A stretch of 64,000 bases of DNA, taken from NCBI RefSeq assembly GCF_009389715.1, contig NW_024067820.1, forward strand, positions 429,430-493,429, in the 5' to 3' direction. How positions within the stretch are numbered: the stretch's first letter is position 1; each line of letters begins with the position of its first letter. The translations under genes and the position numbers were made by a program. This DNA is from Phoenix dactylifera. Its lineage: Eukaryota > Streptophyta > Magnoliopsida > Arecales > Arecaceae. Positions 36,019-47,140 of the stretch are shown piece after piece. The notes beneath the pieces are model-generated. The model did not search any database. It saw nothing but the letters and a program-made list of their open reading frames with translations, and was not told where the DNA came from.

Positions 36019-36585
36019 ATGATGTCCTGCGGCGACGGGCAAGAAACCATGAGGTCGCTCCTCCGCTTCTCCGTCCTCCTCCTGCTCTCCCTCTCCCTCG
36101 CCTCCTCCTCCTCCTCCGCGGTAACCTCCTCCACCTCCGATGACACGAAGCCGAGCGCCTACGAGGTGCTGGAGTCGTATAACTTTCCCATCGGGCTCCT
36201 CCCCAAGGGCTGCTCCGGCTACGACCTCGACCCGGACACCGGCGACTTCTCGGCCTACTTCAACAACACCTGCAGCTTCTCCCTGGAGGGCTCCTACCAG
36301 CTCCGCTACCAGCCCACCATCTCCGGCCACATCTCCGCCGGCCGCCTCTCCGACCTCCGCGGCGTCAGCGTCAAGATCCTTCTCTTCTGGATCAACATCA
36401 TCGAGGTCTCCCTCCACAACGACGAGCTTGAGTTCTCCGTCGGCATCGCCTCCGCTGACTTCCCCATCGACAACTTCTTCGAGTGCCCCCAGTGCGGCTG
36501 CGGCCTCGATTGCGTCACGGCCAACGACGGAGCTGCGTCTTCTTCTCCTTTTCGAATCAAATTGAGGGGTGCCTGGCCCTTCTGA
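36019..36585 (+). CDS. DUF538 domain protein (secreted, unknown function)
   Basis: A single exon of 188 aa. The N terminus has a hydrophobic leucine- and serine-rich segment (about residues 15-34, LLRFSVLLLLSLSLASS), likely a secretory signal. The DUF538 domain follows (about 47-165) with YEVLESYNFPIGLLPKGCSG, CSFSLEGSYQLRY, GVSVKILLFWINIIEV and ELEFSVGIASADFP, ending in a PQCGCGLDC cluster. DUF538 proteins are plant-specific, structurally likened to BPI-like lipid-binding folds, and have no settled biochemical role. Another in-frame Met at residue 11 (36049) is a plausible start because it sits directly before the signal segment. Codon GC is high compared with the surrounding DNA, as often seen in monocot genes. 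About 20 residues after the cysteine cluster are not conserved and may be a lineage-specific tail. Confidence 0.92.
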   Translation: MMSCGDGQETMRSLLRFSVLLLLSLSLASSSSSAVTSSTSDDTKPSAYEVLESYNFPIGLLPKGCSGYDLDPDTGDFSAYFNNTCSFSLEGSYQLRYQPTISGHISAGRLSDLRGVSVKILLFWINIIEVSLHNDELEFSVGIASADFPIDNFFECPQCGCGLDCVTANDGAASSSPFRIKLRGAWPF

Positions 36586-37592
36586 TCCCATCGCATAGTT
36601 AGTTGATGTTGGTAAAACTCGTTACTCTGTTACTGTTTAATCGGAGTTTTTATGATTTCTCGAAATATCAGCGAGAAATTTCTATAATTTCTCTTATGTT
36701 TTAACAATATGGACATGGATTAGCTAGGGTTTCGAAATGGCCCTTTTAATCTCTCTCTCTTTTAGTTCGATTATTGAGCTATATGGTTGTCGGAGTTAGT
36801 GAAGCAATCATATATTATCTAGTTAAATAATTTAAGTTATATGGTTCTCTGTTGTCGGTCGGAAGCTCTTTGGACTTTGGAGTCCAATGGCGAAGCTCTT
36901 ATGTGATGTTATCTTTGATTATCCGCAGTTTGGTGGTTCTTGAACTGTGTTGCTAACATATCTTCTGTTTGTTTTGCGGTGAAATGTGGAATGATTCTTC
37001 TGTAATGTAGCGTATTATTTTTTGGTGCTTAGTGTATGGTTTGGTAGTTGGCATTTTTTAGTAGATGGATGTATTGTGGTTTGTATGCACCTGATTAACT
37101 CTGTGCTTATTGGGGTCCCACAAAGAGAGGAAGAGGTTGGGGTTTTCTTGATGTCAGATTTCGAGTAAGTATTTGTTGGGAAGAGAAGTGAGGCTGATCA
37201 GCTTGGTTAAAACCCTTATCAGAAGATTATATGTCCATTTTTTATTGATTCCTTTTGGGCTTCCTGTTAACATGGAGGACTGTTGAGTGATAGTGGATGA
37301 GTAGGAATATGCATGTTCCTACATAGTATAAAAGCCATGAGGAGCAAATTTAGAAATCCATGTCGTGGATGGGTGGAGAGTGAGAGAGGTTAGGGAAGAG
37401 AAGGGCATTTAGCATTTAGCAGCAAAGGGTGGGAAGTGAAAGGGCCTTTTTTCAGTTAAGTTCTTGTACCACGGGTGGTGTTATTGGTGTGGTTAGATGG
37501 ATAGGGTATGGAGTTTTGCATTTCCATTTGAAATATGCTTCTTCTTGTGGCAGGGTGTCAAAATTTGGACCATTTTCTTGCATATGGAATTT
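36586..37592. other. DUF538 3' UTR and spacer
   Basis: T-rich sequence following the stop codon, with no further gene seen up to the start of the duplicated unit. Confidence 0.4.
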
Positions 37593-38401
37593 TGTTTAAG
37601 AGGATGGTTTCAACAATGCTTGTGATGTCTATTACTAGCAGGATTGAAACATTCCCCACCTTTTGCCTCATTGTTGGTTCACCTGGTGGTTCCATGAGGT
37701 TTCATAAATTTCTTCTGTCTCCAAGAATTGTTAAAGTTGAACTCCATGTCCTTAAGATATATAATTTAGCTTTCTTAATTTATACAAAGTTCAAGATGGG
37801 TTGGCATCTAATTTGCTGTAAAGAAACTAAAGATTATAGGTGATTGGTTGATTCGTGGACGGCTTGATTACCCATATTTGACAGTATATGAAAAAAAAAA
37901 ATAAACTCGTTAGGATACCCGTTTTATATTATTAGGATTGATTGTAGTTTTTGTGGTGAAAATTTGGGAATTTTTTGCTGTCTTTGAAAGTCCTCAATCT
38001 TGGCTCAACTAGCTCACAGTGTCTGTGAGAAATCTCACCCTAAATCATCAACAGCCACCTGATTAGATTTTTCACCTCCCTTTTGGTATATGCATGCCTT
38101 CCATAGCACCTAAGCTTGAAATGTTACCATATTTCTGTTTATTGTCTCTTGGACTGTTTTGTTCTATCAAGTTTCTTGACTATCTTGCTTTTGTAATCAA
38201 CTGCACTATGAGGGAGGTATTTTCATCTAATCACAATGAACGAAAGGCAATGATTTTCTTAGCGTGCAAGTTATCAAAGGATGTATTCAGTTATATCAAA
38301 TCAAGGATTCTGTTAACTTCAGGCATGCCTCAAAGATCTTCTTTACATCTTCCTCTCTTTCTATATGCACCTTCACATCCTGACATGGAGATAAGCTTGA
38401 T

Positions 38402-38442
<41 letters not shown>

Positions 38443-40649
38443 TACAAAATATCCAACTCTGTAAATTGGTAGGCTTGCATGGAGATTTCCTACTTGATCC
38501 CTTGAGTTATAAATCTTTTAAACATTTTGGCCATTTTATTCAAGGAAATCTAGCGATTCAAGCAATCATTTACACTCCTTTAGACCATTTAACATTGTAA
38601 GGGTCAGTGATGCATAGCTTCAATTGGCTAATATCCACCAAAAAGATAGCCCTCTAGATGTGATCTAGAATCCTGAAAGAAAACATAGATTTCTTGGTAT
38701 GTGGATTTCCAACATTTGAAAGACGGCTATAAATATTAGATAGATTATATTGCGTAGATCATGGTAAATTAATGTAAATCTTCCCTTACACTGTTAGATC
38801 ATTGAACTTATTCATCCATATTCTTCTCGAGTAAAGCTCTTTGGGTATATATATGTATTATATCAACCTTTTCTCCACTGATTCTATCTCCCTGTCTACT
38901 CTGAATATGCTTGTCATCCAAAACAATTTTGTTCTTTTGGATTCCATAATTTTTAACTTCTTCATCACTATCTTTGGTTACAAAACCATGATACTTCTGC
39001 TCTTTTTAGTGCCGTATTAGCTTACCTGCAGAGCTACCCTATCAACAACATTACACTGTTTTGACTCTTATTCTCCAGCTACTTGGTACTTCTCACTGGT
39101 TGTGACTGCTCTTCATGAGGCATCCTTGAGCATTTCTTTGATCCTTCTTTTTCTTGTAGATTGGCTACCTAATAAACATACATGCCTGCACCTATTTGCT
39201 GCAAATGGCTTCGTATGTGCAAGCATGTGGATGTTTTGCATGTCAACGGCATGCATTCTTCTATCCTTATACGAGGAAGCATGTGGATTGCATATTGTAA
39301 GAGTTTGTAGACTTTGGAGTGTTTATCTAGGGCATTTCCTTTGTTATTGCATTAGCTTGAATCTTGATCTTATGCGTTGGGAAAGATGCATTATATTTGT
39401 TACTTGCTCCGTAAATTTCATGTAACATTTTAGAGAAGATATATGTTGTTTGTTTCATCAATTATTGCAACTGACATAACAAGGTGATCACCAAGTACTT
39501 CTTTGGATAGTAGAGCTGTTAGGCGATCTTGATGTTACATTTGTTGCATCAAGGTTTGACAAAATCAACTATATCAAGAAGATACAATTTAGTATGGATG
39601 ATGCATCTTACTAAATGAGTAATGTCTTCTATAGCGGGTTGTGCAAATGCATCAGTTTATATTGTGAGGTTTAGCAAACATCTGTTTTCACAACCCATGT
39701 TTTTTTTTCTTCTGAACAACATATTTTTTGGGGACAACCCATGTTACAAGTGAGAGGGGCCACTGGAGGAAAGCATCTTGTGTTGAGCTGGGAGGAGTTT
39801 GCTGTGAGAAAAGGATGGTGAGCTGGTGACAATGTCTGTTGAAAATTTGTTCATCAACCTGTTCTGAGGTAATAGTGAAGACTGGGCTTGTTTTAATATT
39901 CTGCATGCCCAAGGAGGAAGAGAACTCTCTGAGGACAACAGGATGAGAGAAAAGTATATGAGATACTCATGGCAAACAACACCATCCCCTAATTTACTTG
40001 TTCGAGTTATCGAACTATTGTTGACGGATAAACAATTTGAGGAAGAATGTGCTTACTGATTTACAAGACTCAACTAACCTATACTTAATCCATATAAGTG
40101 ATCTGAGGAAAAGAATACTCTAATTTGAGCTTCATTACTATAAATATTCTATAAATGCATGTATGCTAATAGCGGAAGGGGTGGAAATCATGTCAATGAT
40201 AGAACAAGGAACCTAAAGGTTTCTCTGCTTCCGGGACCTGATATTACATGCAATACTGCTCAAGGTGTACATTTAACCGAGTTTAATTTTTTTCCTACAG
40301 GCCAGTCATCATGTTTGGACTCTTTGAATACCTATTTTTCTTCCTCTAATATTCTCTATTTAAGGCTACACGCTTATTCCTATCATGGTTGACGTCTCTG
40401 TTGTCATATTCTAGATCTGAAGATATTAAGATATTCTAGGGACAGGTATATACGCATCTTACCTGTATCCTTTTTCTTCCCGTCAATTCACCCTATTTGG
40501 ACTCATTCAACACCTTTTTTCTTCTGTCAATGTTTTCTATTTAATGCTACGTGCTTATCACCTACCATGGTCGATGTCTGTTGATGAAGATATTGCAGGG
40601 CCAGATGCCATATACATGTTATAATTAGCTCCAGAAAAATTATACCCCA
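37593..40649. repeat. Large tandem duplication, unit A (about 3.06 kb)
   Basis: Begins at TGTTTAAGAGGATGGTTTC and ends at AGAAAAATTATACCCCA(T). The next unit repeats the whole interval in the same orientation with mostly single-base changes and a few indels. Open frames at 37535-37843, 38094-38600 and 39102-39425 are not maintained equally in unit B and have no known motif, so the unit appears non-coding. A long CT microsatellite is at 38409-38439. Confidence 0.9.
38409..38439. repeat. (CT)n microsatellite
   Basis: CT run of about 15 units in unit A. The equivalent place in unit B (about 41,457-41,480) is shorter and interrupted by TTT. Confidence 0.9.
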
Positions 40650-43600
40650 TGTTTAAGAGGATGGTTTCAACATAGCTTGTGATGTCTATTACTAGCAGGA
40701 TTGAAACATTCCCCGCCTTTTGCCTCATTGTTGGTTCACCTGGTGGTTTCATGAGGTTTCATAAATTTCTTCCTTCTCCAAGAATTGTTAAAGTTGAACT
40801 CCATTTCCTTAATATATATAATTTAGCTTTCTTAATTTATGCACAGTTCAAGATGGGTTGGCATCTAATTTGCTGTAAAGAAACTAAAGATTATAGGTGA
40901 TCGGTATATTCGTGGATGGCTTGATTATCCATATTTGACAGTATATGAAAAAAAAATAAACTTGTTAAAATACCCGTTTTATATTATTAGGATTAATTGT
41001 AGTTTTTGTAGTGAAAATTTGGGAATTTTTTGCCGTCTTTGAAAGTCCTCAATCTTGGCTCAAGTAGCTCACAATGTCTGTAGGAAATCTCACCCTAAGT
41101 CATCAACAGCCACCTGATTAGATTTTTCACCTCCCTTTTGGTATATGCATGCCTTCCATAGCACCTAAGCTTGAAATGTAACCATATTTCTGTTTATTGT
41201 CTCTTGGACTGTTTCGTTCTATCAAGTTTCTTGTCTATCTTGCTTTTGTAATTAACTGCACTATGAGGGAGGTATTTTCATCTAATCACAATGAATAAAA
41301 GGCAATGATTTTCTTAGCGTGCAAGTTGTCAAAGGATGTATTCAGTTATATCAAATCAAAGATTCTGTTAACTTCAGGCATGTCTCAAAGATCTTCTCTA
41401 CATCTTCCTCTCTTTCTATATGCACCTTCACATCCCGACATGGAGATAAGCTTGATTCTCTCTCTCTCTTTCTCTCTCTGAGCTACAAAATATACAACTC
41501 TGTAAATTGGTAGGCATGCATGGAGATTTCCTACTTGATCCCTTGAGTTATAAATCTTTTAAACATTTTGGCCATTTTTTTCAAGGAAATCGAGCGATCC
41601 AAGCAATCATTTACACTCCTTTAGACCATTTAACATTGTAAGGGTCAGTGATGCATAGCTTCAATTGGCTAATATCCACCAAAAAGATAGCCCTCTAGAT
41701 GTGATCTAGAATCCTGAAAGAAAACATAGATTTCTTGGTATGTGGATTTCCAACATTTTAAAGACGGCTATAAATATTAGATAGATAAAATTGCGTAGAT
41801 CATGGTAAATTAATGTAAATCTTCCCTTACACTGTTAGATCATCGAACTTATTCATCCATATTCTTCTCGAGTAAAGCTCTTTGGGTATATATACGTATT
41901 ATATCAACCTTTTCTCCCCCTATGACCTGAATAGGTCCAAACAGGTTCTTCTTTCTTGTCACACTTAAAAAAAGTCTTTTGGGACTGATTCTATCTCCCT
42001 GTCTTCTCTGAATATGCTTGTCATCCGAACCAATTTTGTTCTTTCGGATTCCATAATTCTAACTTCTTCATCACTATCTTTGGTTACAAAACCATGATAC
42101 TTCTGCTCTTTTTAGTGCCGTATTAGCTTACCTGCAGAGCTACCCTATCAAAAACATTACACTGTTTTGACTCTTATTCTCCAGCTACTTGGTACTTCTC
42201 ACTGGTTGTGATCGCTCTTCATGAGACATCCTTGAGCATTTCCTTGATCCTTCTTTTTCTTGTAGATTGGCTACCTAATAACCTTACATGCCTGCACCTA
42301 TTTGCTGCAAATGGCTTCATATGTGCAAGCATGTGGATGTTTTGCATGTTCCTTGTACAAGGAAGCATGTGGATTGCATATCGTAGAGTTTGTAGACTTT
42401 GGAGTGTTTATCTAGGGCATTTCCTTTGTTATTGCATTAGCTTGAATCTTGATCTTATGCCTTGGGAAAGATGCATTATATTTGTTGCTCCGTAAATTTC
42501 ATGTAACATTTTAGAGAAGATATATGTTGTTTGTTTCATCAATTATTGCAACTGACATAACAAGGTGATGACCAAGCACTTCTTTGGATAGTAGAGCTGT
42601 TAGGCTACATTTTCTTATCTTGATGTTACCTTTGTTGCATCAAGGTTTGACAAAATCAACTATATCAAGAAGATACAATTTAGTATGGATGATGTATCTT
42701 ACTAAGTGAGTAATGTCTTCTGTACTGGGTTGTGCAAATGCATCAGTTTATATTGTGAAGTTTAGCAAACATCTGTTTTCACAACCCATGTTTTTTTTTT
42801 AAAAGCAAACATCTGTTTTCACAACCCATGTTTTTTTTTTGAACAACATATTTTTTGGGGATAACCCATGTTACAAATGCTGGGAGGAGTTTGCTGGGAG
42901 AAAAGGACGGTGAGCTGGTGACAATGTCTGTCGAAAATTTGTTCATCAATCTGTTCTGAGGTAACAGTGAAGACTGGGCTTGTTTTAATATTCTGCATGC
43001 CCAAGAAGAGAACTCTCTGAGGAAAACAGGGTGAGAGAAAAGTATCTGAAATACTCATGGCAAACAACACCATCCCCTAATTTACTTGTTCGAGTTATCG
43101 AACTATTGTTGACGGATAAACAATTTGAAGAAGAATGTGCTTACTGATTTACAAGACTCAACTACCCTATACTTAATCCATATAAGTGATCTGAGGAAAA
43201 AAATACTGTAATTTGAGCTTCATTACTATAAATATTCTATAAATGCATGTATGCTAAAAGTGGAAGGGGTGGAAATCATGTCAATGATAGAACACGGAAC
43301 CTAAAGGTTTCTCTGCTTCCGGGACCTGATATTACATGCAATACTGCTCAAGGTGTGCATTTTTTTTCTTACAGTCCAGTCATCATGTTTGGACTCTTTG
43401 AATGCCTGTTTTTCTTCCTCTAATATTCTCTATTTTAGGCTACACGCTTATTCCTATCATGGTTGACGTCTCTGTTGTCATATTCTAGATCTGAAGATAT
43501 TTAAGATATTCTAGGGACAAGTATATACGCATCTTACCTGTATCCTTTTTCTTCCCGTCAATTCACCCTATTTGGACTCATTCAACACCTTTTTTCTTCT

Positions 43601-43738
43601 GTCAATGTTTTCTATTTAATGCTACGTGCTTATCACCTACCATGGTCGATGTCTGTTGTCAAATTCAAGATATGAAGATATTGCAGGGCCAGATGCCATA
43701 TACATGTTATAATTAGCTCCAGAAAAATTATACCCCAT
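40650..43738. repeat. Large tandem duplication, unit B (about 3.09 kb)
   Basis: Direct repeat of unit A, from TGTTTAAGAGGATGGTTTC to TTATACCCCAT. Differences from A include about 65-70 extra bases at 41,917-41,985 (GACCTGAATAGGTCC...), a 44-base local duplication at 42,768-42,840, a shortened stretch at about 42,340 where A has CAACGGCATGCATTC, and a loss at about 42,880. The unit is immediately followed by unrelated sequence, CCGCATGCACCACGTGG. Confidence 0.9.
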
Positions 43739-45942
43739 GCCGCATGCACCACGTGGCCGTGCACCACACCAATCACCCAGTCTCTGGGTCTTATTTATTA
43801 TGTGCTCATCTCAGTAATTGGTCATAGAAAAGAAGCTGATTGGTATGGTACATAGCCACATTAGTACACGGCGTAGGGTATAATTTGCCCCCCATGTGGT
43901 AAGTTAGCTCTGTGATATGTGCTGTGGACTCCTTGATGGGCACCACATCATCCGATCATGGAGGATGGTTGTTAAATAAGGTGCAGTGGGTCACATTAGG
44001 TTTTGTGCCATACTAGGCGCAGATAAATTGAAGTGCTTAGTGGTAAAGATGAGACATGGACAGTGGCTAAATATGGTGAGAACTTCAGCAACTTAGTCAG
44101 ATAAACACATCCTAGATATTTTGCCAAGCTTGACTCTCCTATATTCTACAAGTCTTTGCGCTTTGGCATATGTCCTCATTAGAAGATGACCCAACTTTGG
44201 CTCATGTCCCAAGCTCCATAGCTTCCGTTCCAGATAGTTACTTGCATCCACATTTGCACGCATGCTAGAATATTTGAATCTTAGAATCCCTCTGAGAGAA
44301 GGGGAGCCCAAATTTGCTAGGCTAAGCTCTGGTTGGTAATTGGGACCATTTTGGATGGAAACCATGTCTTTCTCTGTAGTCATGGGGTTAGTTACATGTT
44401 AATTCGCCCGTTTATTTGGTGTGTTTAAGCAGGGTTGAAATGGATGTCTTCAGTTGGTCGTCAGGCCTCCATCCGAGGATGGTTCCATAAGCAAGTTCGG
44501 CATTTGGCTGGAATCGTTTCATTGATTTCATGATCATGTCTGGGTTTAGACAAACTTTTTGGACTGAAATTGGTCAGGGCACTGGCGGTATTCTCACGCA
44601 TTTGTCGTATGGGAACACGTCTGATCCCTAAGAACTAACACCATATAGCAGGCCTGCAACAGATATGAACCTTTTTTTTTGATGAAGTTATATGATCTTC
44701 TTAGAAGATGTAACTCAGAGTATACATGTAGATCAAAGACCCATAGAAAGCAAAAGATTAGATTCCCACGAGAAGTCTTCATGTAACCTGGCCGACCTAC
44801 CAGCAAGCCATTCAGCAATCTTATCAAATGAGACATAAACCTTAGCTGCATATCTTATACAAGCTGCCAATAAAATGGTTCATTTAAAAATGTCAGGAAA
44901 TTAAGCCAAGCAAAAGAAAAAAAAGAATCCAACAATATAACCGTCAAACCTTCTTATCTTCAATTCTGGTCAACATCTGAAGTGGTTAATCATAAAATAA
45001 TGGCTCATGAGGACCATCTATGTTGTCACAGTTACCAATCACATCTATTCTTTCTTATCGTATCCATTTATATCAGCTTGACAAAGTACCATAAAATCAA
45101 GGCATCTAACATTTGCAAACTTGTTCTTGTATGGAAGCCATCCCCAAATATAAAACTTCGACAACTGCTGTAGTTGTTGCTCATCCCAGAAACTCCTACA
45201 AGATGAAGAGACATGATTACACAGTTACGCGGACAACCAGCTATGTAGAAACATTCGATTCAGTACTTTTCCTGTTATGTAGGTGGAAGAAAAGGAAAAC
45301 AGAGTAATCACAACATTAAGAGCTATCGAGGCAGAACCAGAAATACAAACATGAGACTGAATATTTACTTCACAATACTTTTTATGTAAGTTTTAGTTGA
45401 CCATCCATCACCTTTTTCTGTTCCACCGGAGCTCAGAAGCCATCAAACATCAAATAAAGGCATTAGAAGATCTAGCTGCTAAAACAACTACATGAGCATT
45501 GGAGCACTCCAGATTGTGTGCATCAGAGCAACTAAACAGATGCTATTTTAACAGGAAAACAAGCTGTACAACAAAGTTATCATCGAGAAATTCTTGGTAC
45601 AACTGAGGAAGCAGGAAACTTTGCTCCATAAGATTCGGTAGATTGAAAAAAAAATTGAATTCAATTTTAAATCTACAATCAGAAGACTACATATTTTGCA
45701 TAAACAAAGAAAATAAAAGAAGACGATTCCAACCCATCTCCACAAATTGAAGAATTAAGTATGATACATAGCAAGTGCCAGTTGATGTTGAAAACTAACA
45801 AAATCAGTCAAACCACTAGTCCTTATCACTGATGTCCATATACAAAATGTCTTTGCTTGCCCGCATGCTAAAATTAAACATTTGTCTTCAGAGTCAAAAA
45901 AGAAACCAGCATCAAACACTTCAGAAAATTGTTCCTCTGCTG
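43739..45942. other. Spacer and ceramidase 3' region
   Basis: No gene recognised. A T-tract at about 44,670 starts a segment whose minus strand reads IAEWLAGRSARLHEDFSWES. It could be another LINE RNase H tail, but the match is too short to call. The last few hundred bases before 45,943 are probably the 3' UTR of the minus-strand ceramidase gene. Confidence 0.35.
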
Positions 45943-47058
45943 TCACTCCTGTTTCTTTGGTTTTTGAATCTTCACATAAGGAAAGAAACCAAATAGGTGG
46001 GCGACCTGGGGTTGCCATCCTAGTTGCTGAGCACGGCAAAACATGAGAAATGTGTTTGCAAAGTATGAGTTGAATCCCATAAGCACATGCCACCAGGCAT
46101 GACCCTGTGGGTTTATATACCAATGAGAGAGTTTCTTACAGAAGATGCGATCAAACAACCAGCATAGAGTCCCCAAAAGTATTGTTGCCACATAGAGTTT
46201 GGCGAGCCGCTTAGCTGCTGTCTCTTTAGTTTGGATGTAATACTTGTACATCCGAGGAATGCAGAGAAGACACAATACAAAGTAATGCACCTTGAATCCT
46301 ATTTGAAAACGCACCAGTGAATGGACCATGGCAAAGGCAGCACCATAGAGAAACAAGAAAGTAGGCATCGTACTCCTATAGTGCCAATCTGGTGAGTAAA
46401 GGACATAAATGTAAAGCAGCATTTCCCATACCATTGGTGTTTCATCACTCTGTTGTAGTCTGAAAGTGGAGTAAAAGGTGATCACATAAACTTAAAGATA
46501 AGAGGATTCAATGTTTAGCAGGTTTTCATATTTAACAAAAAATTGTTAATGAAGTGGAATTTAAAAGATTAGGAAACTACTAATTTAATCAAAAATTTAT
46601 TGTTCAAGTGGCAGTAGAAAGAACATCAGTGGTATTCAAAGCCTAGTGTCCCTAGTGTGGAAAGGACACATGGACTTCTTAGAAAGTCTGTTGCACCAAT
46701 GCAGGGTACAAGTTCATTTCCAACACCTCTGATATATCAGATTATACATGTCTAGCATTTTACAATGTCACATAACACCTACCATTACAAATATAAACAA
46801 ATAAGCACTAGGTCTTTAGGCCTGACATTTGAGGGCAATATAATGAGTTAATATGTTACCACAGATTGTTTTCATGGGCAAAACTGGAATATTGCATTCC
46901 CAATTTGTTTGTTATAAATAAGATTTCAACATTCGAATCCAGTCACCACATTCTCCCTCTTAATCGAATCCTAAACTCCCCCATTCCCACAATTTCATCC
47001 TCTCCTCTATTAGTAAAACAATATTCAAAATGAATATATACATATACATATACATTTA

Positions 47059-47140
<82 letters not shown>

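Noticed and set aside
36140..36565. 141-codon plus-strand open frame in another frame of DUF538
   Set aside because: Composed mostly of S, T, A, P and R from codon-frame shift of a GC-rich gene. No family motif.
35899..36591. 230-codon minus-strand open frame over the DUF538 gene
   Set aside because: It is a GC-driven antisense shadow. The plus-strand frame has the DUF538 motifs and a signal peptide.
38094..39425. Open frames of 168 and 107 codons in duplication unit A
   Set aside because: The equivalent frames are broken or altered in unit B, they span a CT microsatellite, and no protein family is recognised.
44594..44851. Possible fourth LINE RNase H remnant (EWLAGRSARLHEDFSWES on the minus strand)
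   Set aside because: Only a short, uncertain resemblance without the HIYREAN box. Kept as a note in the spacer entry and not called.
45755..46123. 122-codon minus-strand open frame overlapping the ceramidase exon
   Set aside because: Different frame from the conserved ceramidase reading. The catalytic HAWWH motif is only in the 45943-46459 frame.
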